12,505 nucleotides of DNA from Candidatus Aminicenantota bacterium (lineage in GTDB: Bacteria; Acidobacteriota; Aminicenantia; UBA2199). Made by a program: the position numbers and the translations under genes. Within the stretch, counting starts at the first letter, position 1. Each line of letters starts with the position of its first letter. Below the pieces are notes generated by a model that saw only the letters and a list, made by a program, of their open reading frames with translations, was not told where the DNA came from and did no database searches. The stretch is from positions 7,103,699 through 7,116,203 of the forward strand of contig CP070627.1 in assembly GCA_020355945.1 (NCBI GenBank), written 5' to 3'. Of the stretch, positions 10,210 to 12,505 are shown piece after piece.

Positions 10210-11274
10210 ATGTCGGAAGAAAAAAAACGCAATCATGAACGGGAAGAATCAGCAGGATGTGACAGTGAGGCCGTAAACCAACAGGAAAAAGATATAAAAA
10301 TCTACCTCTCTCATGATGGTCTTTTCGGGTTTGCCTTTGATAAGAAAAATGTGGTGGAAAGCTTTGTCAAAGAATATTTACCGGAAGAAATAACCAAAGA
10401 CCTGGATTTTTTGACATTGACACCGGACAAAGATACCTTTATAGACCAAAAACTATCCCGTTGTTACTCGGATGTCCTTTACCATATCCAGTTCAGGAAT
10501 AACCCGGCCTACCTGTATTTCCTGTTTGAGCATAAAAGTTGGGAGCCGAATTTTCCGGGGCTGCAGCTCTTGAAAAACATGACCCACATCTGGGAGAAGC
10601 ATGTCGAGCATCATAAGGGAATGGGAATCAAAACGCTGCCGCCCATTATCCCCATGCTAATTTACCATGGGGAGCATCCCTGGAAAGTCGATACGAATTT
10701 TGTTTCTATGTTCGATATCCCGGATACCCTGAGGAAATACATTCCTGCGTTTAGTTTCGAGTTATCCGATGTATCCCATATGCCGGCAGAAGAAATCAAA
10801 GGAGACCTGGAACTGCGCATCATATTAACGGCGTTAAGATATATCTTCCACCCGGAGATCATGTCCCGGCTAAAAGATATATTCCAGTTGTTCAGGGAGT
10901 TTCCCGATAAGATTAAATTCAATCAATACCTGGAGTTGTTGTTGATATACCTGGGGTCTAATATTAAAGATGTAGAACCGGAACAACTCCGGGATGCAGT
11001 CAATGAAGCTTTAGTGGAAGGAGGTGCGATGATGAGTACCGTATTTAAACAAATACTGGAAAGAGGTAAGGAAATCGGCTTAAAAGAAGGCGAAGAAAGA
11101 GGTGAAGAAAGAGGTGAAAAAAGAGGTGAAGAAAAGAATAAACTTCGAGTAGCCTTAAATTGCCTCATAAAAGGAATGGATATTCAGACCATTGCAGAGA
11201 TTACCGATTTGCCCGTTGAACGGATTGAAGTACTAAAAACCGCTGTCCAAAATGAAAATACCGCCCATAAATAA
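10210..11274 (+). CDS. Rpn family recombination-promoting nuclease / putative transposase (PD-(D/E)XK)
   Basis: The 354 residues from ATG 10210 have the Rpn (former YhgA-like transposase_31) layout. HDGLFGFAFDKKNVVESFVKEYLP (35-58) is followed by the nuclease core with Asp88 (YSDVLYHIQF) and Glu107-x-Lys109 (LYFLFEHKSW). Then come IIPMLIYHGEHPW (146-158), a helical middle, a charged repeat GEER-GEER-GEKR-GEEK (294-309) and a C-terminal HTH-like IQTIAEITDLPVERIEVL. Rpn proteins are DNA endonucleases linked to RecA-independent recombination and, more recently, to phage defence. The frame is open back to 10096, but that extension translates a non-coding repeat. I prefer ATG 10210, just after a perfect promoter. 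No Shine-Dalgarno is visible, as expected for a leaderless mRNA. The gene stands alone and no terminal inverted repeats were found. Confidence 0.88.
   Translation: MSEEKKRNHEREESAGCDSEAVNQQEKDIKIYLSHDGLFGFAFDKKNVVESFVKEYLPEEITKDLDFLTLTPDKDTFIDQKLSRCYSDVLYHIQFRNNPAYLYFLFEHKSWEPNFPGLQLLKNMTHIWEKHVEHHKGMGIKTLPPIIPMLIYHGEHPWKVDTNFVSMFDIPDTLRKYIPAFSFELSDVSHMPAEEIKGDLELRIILTALRYIFHPEIMSRLKDIFQLFREFPDKIKFNQYLELLLIYLGSNIKDVEPEQLRDAVNEALVEGGAMMSTVFKQILERGKEIGLKEGEERGEERGEKRGEEKNKLRVALNCLIKGMDIQTIAEITDLPVERIEVLKTAVQNENTAHK
11089..11136 (+). repeat. Four 12-bp tandem units encoding GEER repeats in the Rpn gene
   Basis: Units at 11089, 11101, 11113 and 11125 follow the consensus GGYGAAGAAAGA and encode GEER, GEER, GEKR and GEEK. 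Such glycine-glutamate-arginine runs are frequent in Rpn-family C-termini and vary in copy number through slippage without changing frame. Confidence 0.85.
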
Positions 11275-11284
11275 TGAGACTTTT

Positions 11285-11313
11285 TTGAACTTTTTGTCTT
11301 TTGGGGGTATTTT
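11285..11313 (+). promoter_or_regulatory. Possible promoter of the FlgO-like gene
   Basis: TTGAAC (11285-11290) and TATTTT (11308-11313) are spaced by 17 bp, just after the Rpn stop. The predicted leader would be about 65 nt. The sequence is T-rich, so the match could be partly by chance. Confidence 0.4.
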
Positions 11314-11374
11314 TTAGGATAGACAAAGTATTTGCATCCTTAAACATAAATTTTAGACGTCGAAGCAGCACCAA

Positions 11375-11380
11375 AGGAGG
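11375..11380 (+). promoter_or_regulatory. Shine-Dalgarno fixing the FlgO-like start
   Basis: AGGAGG lies 4 nt before ATG 11385 and only 1 nt before ATG 11382, so the second ATG is the better start. It also excludes the start at 11301, which would put 28 non-signal residues in front of the signal peptide. Confidence 0.75.
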
Positions 11381-11384
11381 AATG

Positions 11385-12356
11385 ATGAAAAGAGTTTTTT
11401 TAAGGAATTTGATATCAACTGTTTGTTTAATTACATTTTTGATTTCATCTGCTTACGCCACTACTGATTTCGATAAGGAAATCGATCAGTTATCCTGCAA
11501 AATAGCTGAAAAGATCGCAGCCGCCGGTAAAAAAAAGATAGCGGTTGTGGATTTCACTGATCTGGACGGAACCGTAACGGAATTAGGAAGATTTCTAGCC
11601 GAGGAGTTTTCTACTGCTCTTGCCGGCACAGGAAAGGGATTCACCGTAGTGGACAGGATTCATCTAAAAACCCTTTTAAAAGAACATAAACTTTCATCTA
11701 CCGGTTTAATCGATCAGAATACCATACGTCAGTTAGGGAAGATTGCCGGGGTGGATTCATTGATCACCGGTTCTTTAACGCCTTTGGGAGAGATCGTCAG
11801 GATTAATGTCAAGGTCCTGGATATTGAAACTGCCGCGTTAATCGATGCTAACCGGGGGAACTTTGCCATGACCGATGCCATTAAAGACTTAATGCGAAAA
11901 GGAATCATTTCTCCTGTATCAACTGCCTCCGGCAGCAGTAGTACACCTATTAGAACTCGAGTAGAAACAGTCCAAAAAATAGAAGAGCAAAATTTTGTGT
12001 TTGAAGCCATAGGTTGCAAGGTATCCGGGAAAAATGTAATCTTTTCATTATTGATTACAAACAAGAATAAGGATGGAGAGTTTCTAATTTATTTCGAAAA
12101 TACAAGTTTATATGATGATTTTGGTAATGAATATCCGGCAAAAAAAATCCAGCTTGGAAGTGAATCTAGACCTAATTTTGGTCGTATAAAAAAAGTACTT
12201 TTTTCCGGTGTCCCCACAAAAACTTTTTTAAAATTTGAGGATGTTTCACCCCAGGCAACCATGGCAATGGCTGTGGTATTAAATTGTGAGGGTGTTAGAG
12301 ATAATGATTGGAAGAAATTCGCTGTTAAGTTTCGCGGGATAACTTTTTCCAGATAA
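11385..12356 (+). CDS. Exported protein with FlgO-like / CsgG-related domain
   Basis: This 323-residue protein has a signal peptide: a basic MKRVFLRN, then a hydrophobic core LISTVCLITFLISS, with probable cleavage after AYA at residue 25. It has no lipobox cysteine at the cleavage site. The next domain (about 45-190) reads KKIAVVDFTDLDG, then LGRFLAEEFSTAL, FTVVDRIHLKTLLKEH and LGKIAGVDSLITGSLTPLGE. This is the pattern of FlgO outer-membrane proteins and the related CsgG-type fold, in which a strand and helix pair builds envelope assemblies. A serine-rich linker (SGSSST) leads to a beta-rich C-terminal domain with LLITNKNKDGEFLIYF and YDDFGNEYPAKKI, which resembles immunoglobulin-like or DUF4352-like folds. 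No flagellar genes are visible, so a flagellar role is not implied. A membrane-protein gene follows 19 nt later, probably in the same operon. Confidence 0.78.
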   Translation: MKRVFLRNLISTVCLITFLISSAYATTDFDKEIDQLSCKIAEKIAAAGKKKIAVVDFTDLDGTVTELGRFLAEEFSTALAGTGKGFTVVDRIHLKTLLKEHKLSSTGLIDQNTIRQLGKIAGVDSLITGSLTPLGEIVRINVKVLDIETAALIDANRGNFAMTDAIKDLMRKGIISPVSTASGSSSTPIRTRVETVQKIEEQNFVFEAIGCKVSGKNVIFSLLITNKNKDGEFLIYFENTSLYDDFGNEYPAKKIQLGSESRPNFGRIKKVLFSGVPTKTFLKFEDVSPQATMAMAVVLNCEGVRDNDWKKFAVKFRGITFSR

Positions 12357-12364
12357 CGACTTTT

Positions 12365-12370
12365 GAGGAG
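12365..12370 (+). promoter_or_regulatory. Shine-Dalgarno supporting a GTG start at the right edge
   Basis: GAGGAG lies 5 nt before GTG 12376. The nearer ATG at 12371 is followed after one codon by TGA in its own frame, so GTG is the only sensible start. Confidence 0.65.
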
Positions 12371-12375
12371 ATGGC

Positions 12376-12505
12376 GTGACTGAACAAACCGAAAGAACAG
12401 TTAAAATCATATTCATTATACTCGGTGCCTTTTTTCTCTTTTTTGTAACGTTCTTGCTGCCAAAGGGAATTTTCAAATTGACCTATGATTATATTGTTGG
12501 GAATA
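12376..12505 (+). CDS. N-terminal part of a membrane protein, running off the window
   Basis: The open frame from GTG 12376 begins (V/M)TEQTERTVK and is followed by one clear membrane segment, IIFIILGAFFLFFVTFLL (about 11-28). It then reads PKGIFKLTYDYIVGN and reaches the window end without a stop; 43 codons are visible. A short charged head, one helix and a following soluble part suggest a bitopic membrane protein, or the first helix of a larger one. It lies 19 nt behind the FlgO-like gene, so co-transcription is likely and a shared envelope role is possible. The family cannot be told from this fragment. Confidence 0.65.
   Translation, partial: MTEQTERTVKIIFIILGAFFLFFVTFLLPKGIFKLTYDYIVGN

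Noticed and set aside
11301..11384. Extended start of the FlgO-like gene
   Set aside because: It would place 28 residues before a clear signal peptide and ignores the AGGAGG at 11375-11380.

Overview
The window looks like an accessory (conflict/defence) region from a Gram-negative bacterium of moderate G+C that uses the standard bacterial code. The envelope protein with a signal peptide and FlgO-type domain fits an anaerobic lineage such as Acidobacteriota/Aminicenantes or Desulfobacterota. So do the xanthine-dehydrogenase-family remnant and the many toxin-like genes. That taxonomic guess is weak, because no rRNA, tRNA or marker gene is present.

Layout. (1) Positions 1-3194, minus strand, very AT-rich: a tightly packed operon read right to left. 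It encodes a ParB-type CTPase/DNA-binding protein, a second ParB-like HTH protein lacking the N-terminal catalytic domain, a DUF6602-like nuclease-fold protein, and a PP-loop (PAPS-reductase-like) ATPase. A fifth gene has only its start codon and Shine-Dalgarno inside the window. This is the best candidate for a little-described system. (2) About 3378-3947, plus strand: the 3' end of a molybdenum hydroxylase large subunit, 5'-truncated next to the operon. (3) 3948-4293: a non-coding stretch with an AT-rich dyad, a 69-nt nested hairpin, a TTCGTG repeat and a good promoter. (4) 4294-8067: a nuclease-NACHT STAND gene. An in-frame TAA removes the start of the nuclease domain. The gene also carries a striking 12-bp/48-bp in-frame repeat and an extreme internal change of G+C. 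(5) 8156-8971: a promoter with an adjacent inverted repeat, driving an MNT nucleotidyltransferase / HEPN toxin-antitoxin pair. (6) 9029-9779: a small antitoxin-like gene followed by a frameshifted PIN-domain toxin. (7) 9780-10209: about 430 nt without a convincing gene, holding a possible terminator, a second TTCGTG repeat and a perfect-consensus promoter. (8) 10210-11274: an Rpn/PD-(D/E)XK family nuclease. (9) 11285-12505: an exported FlgO-like protein followed by the start of a membrane-protein gene.

How the parts fit. Five neighbouring units resemble conflict-system modules: the ParB/PP-loop operon, nuclease-NACHT, MNT-HEPN, antitoxin-PIN and Rpn. At least two of them show inactivating lesions (the NACHT stop and the PIN frameshift), and the xanthine-dehydrogenase relic shows that older genome content was broken nearby. 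This is the pattern of a turnover-prone defence island. The FlgO-like gene and the membrane gene after it probably mark a return to ordinary genome. All functional statements rest on motifs read by eye; no database search was run.
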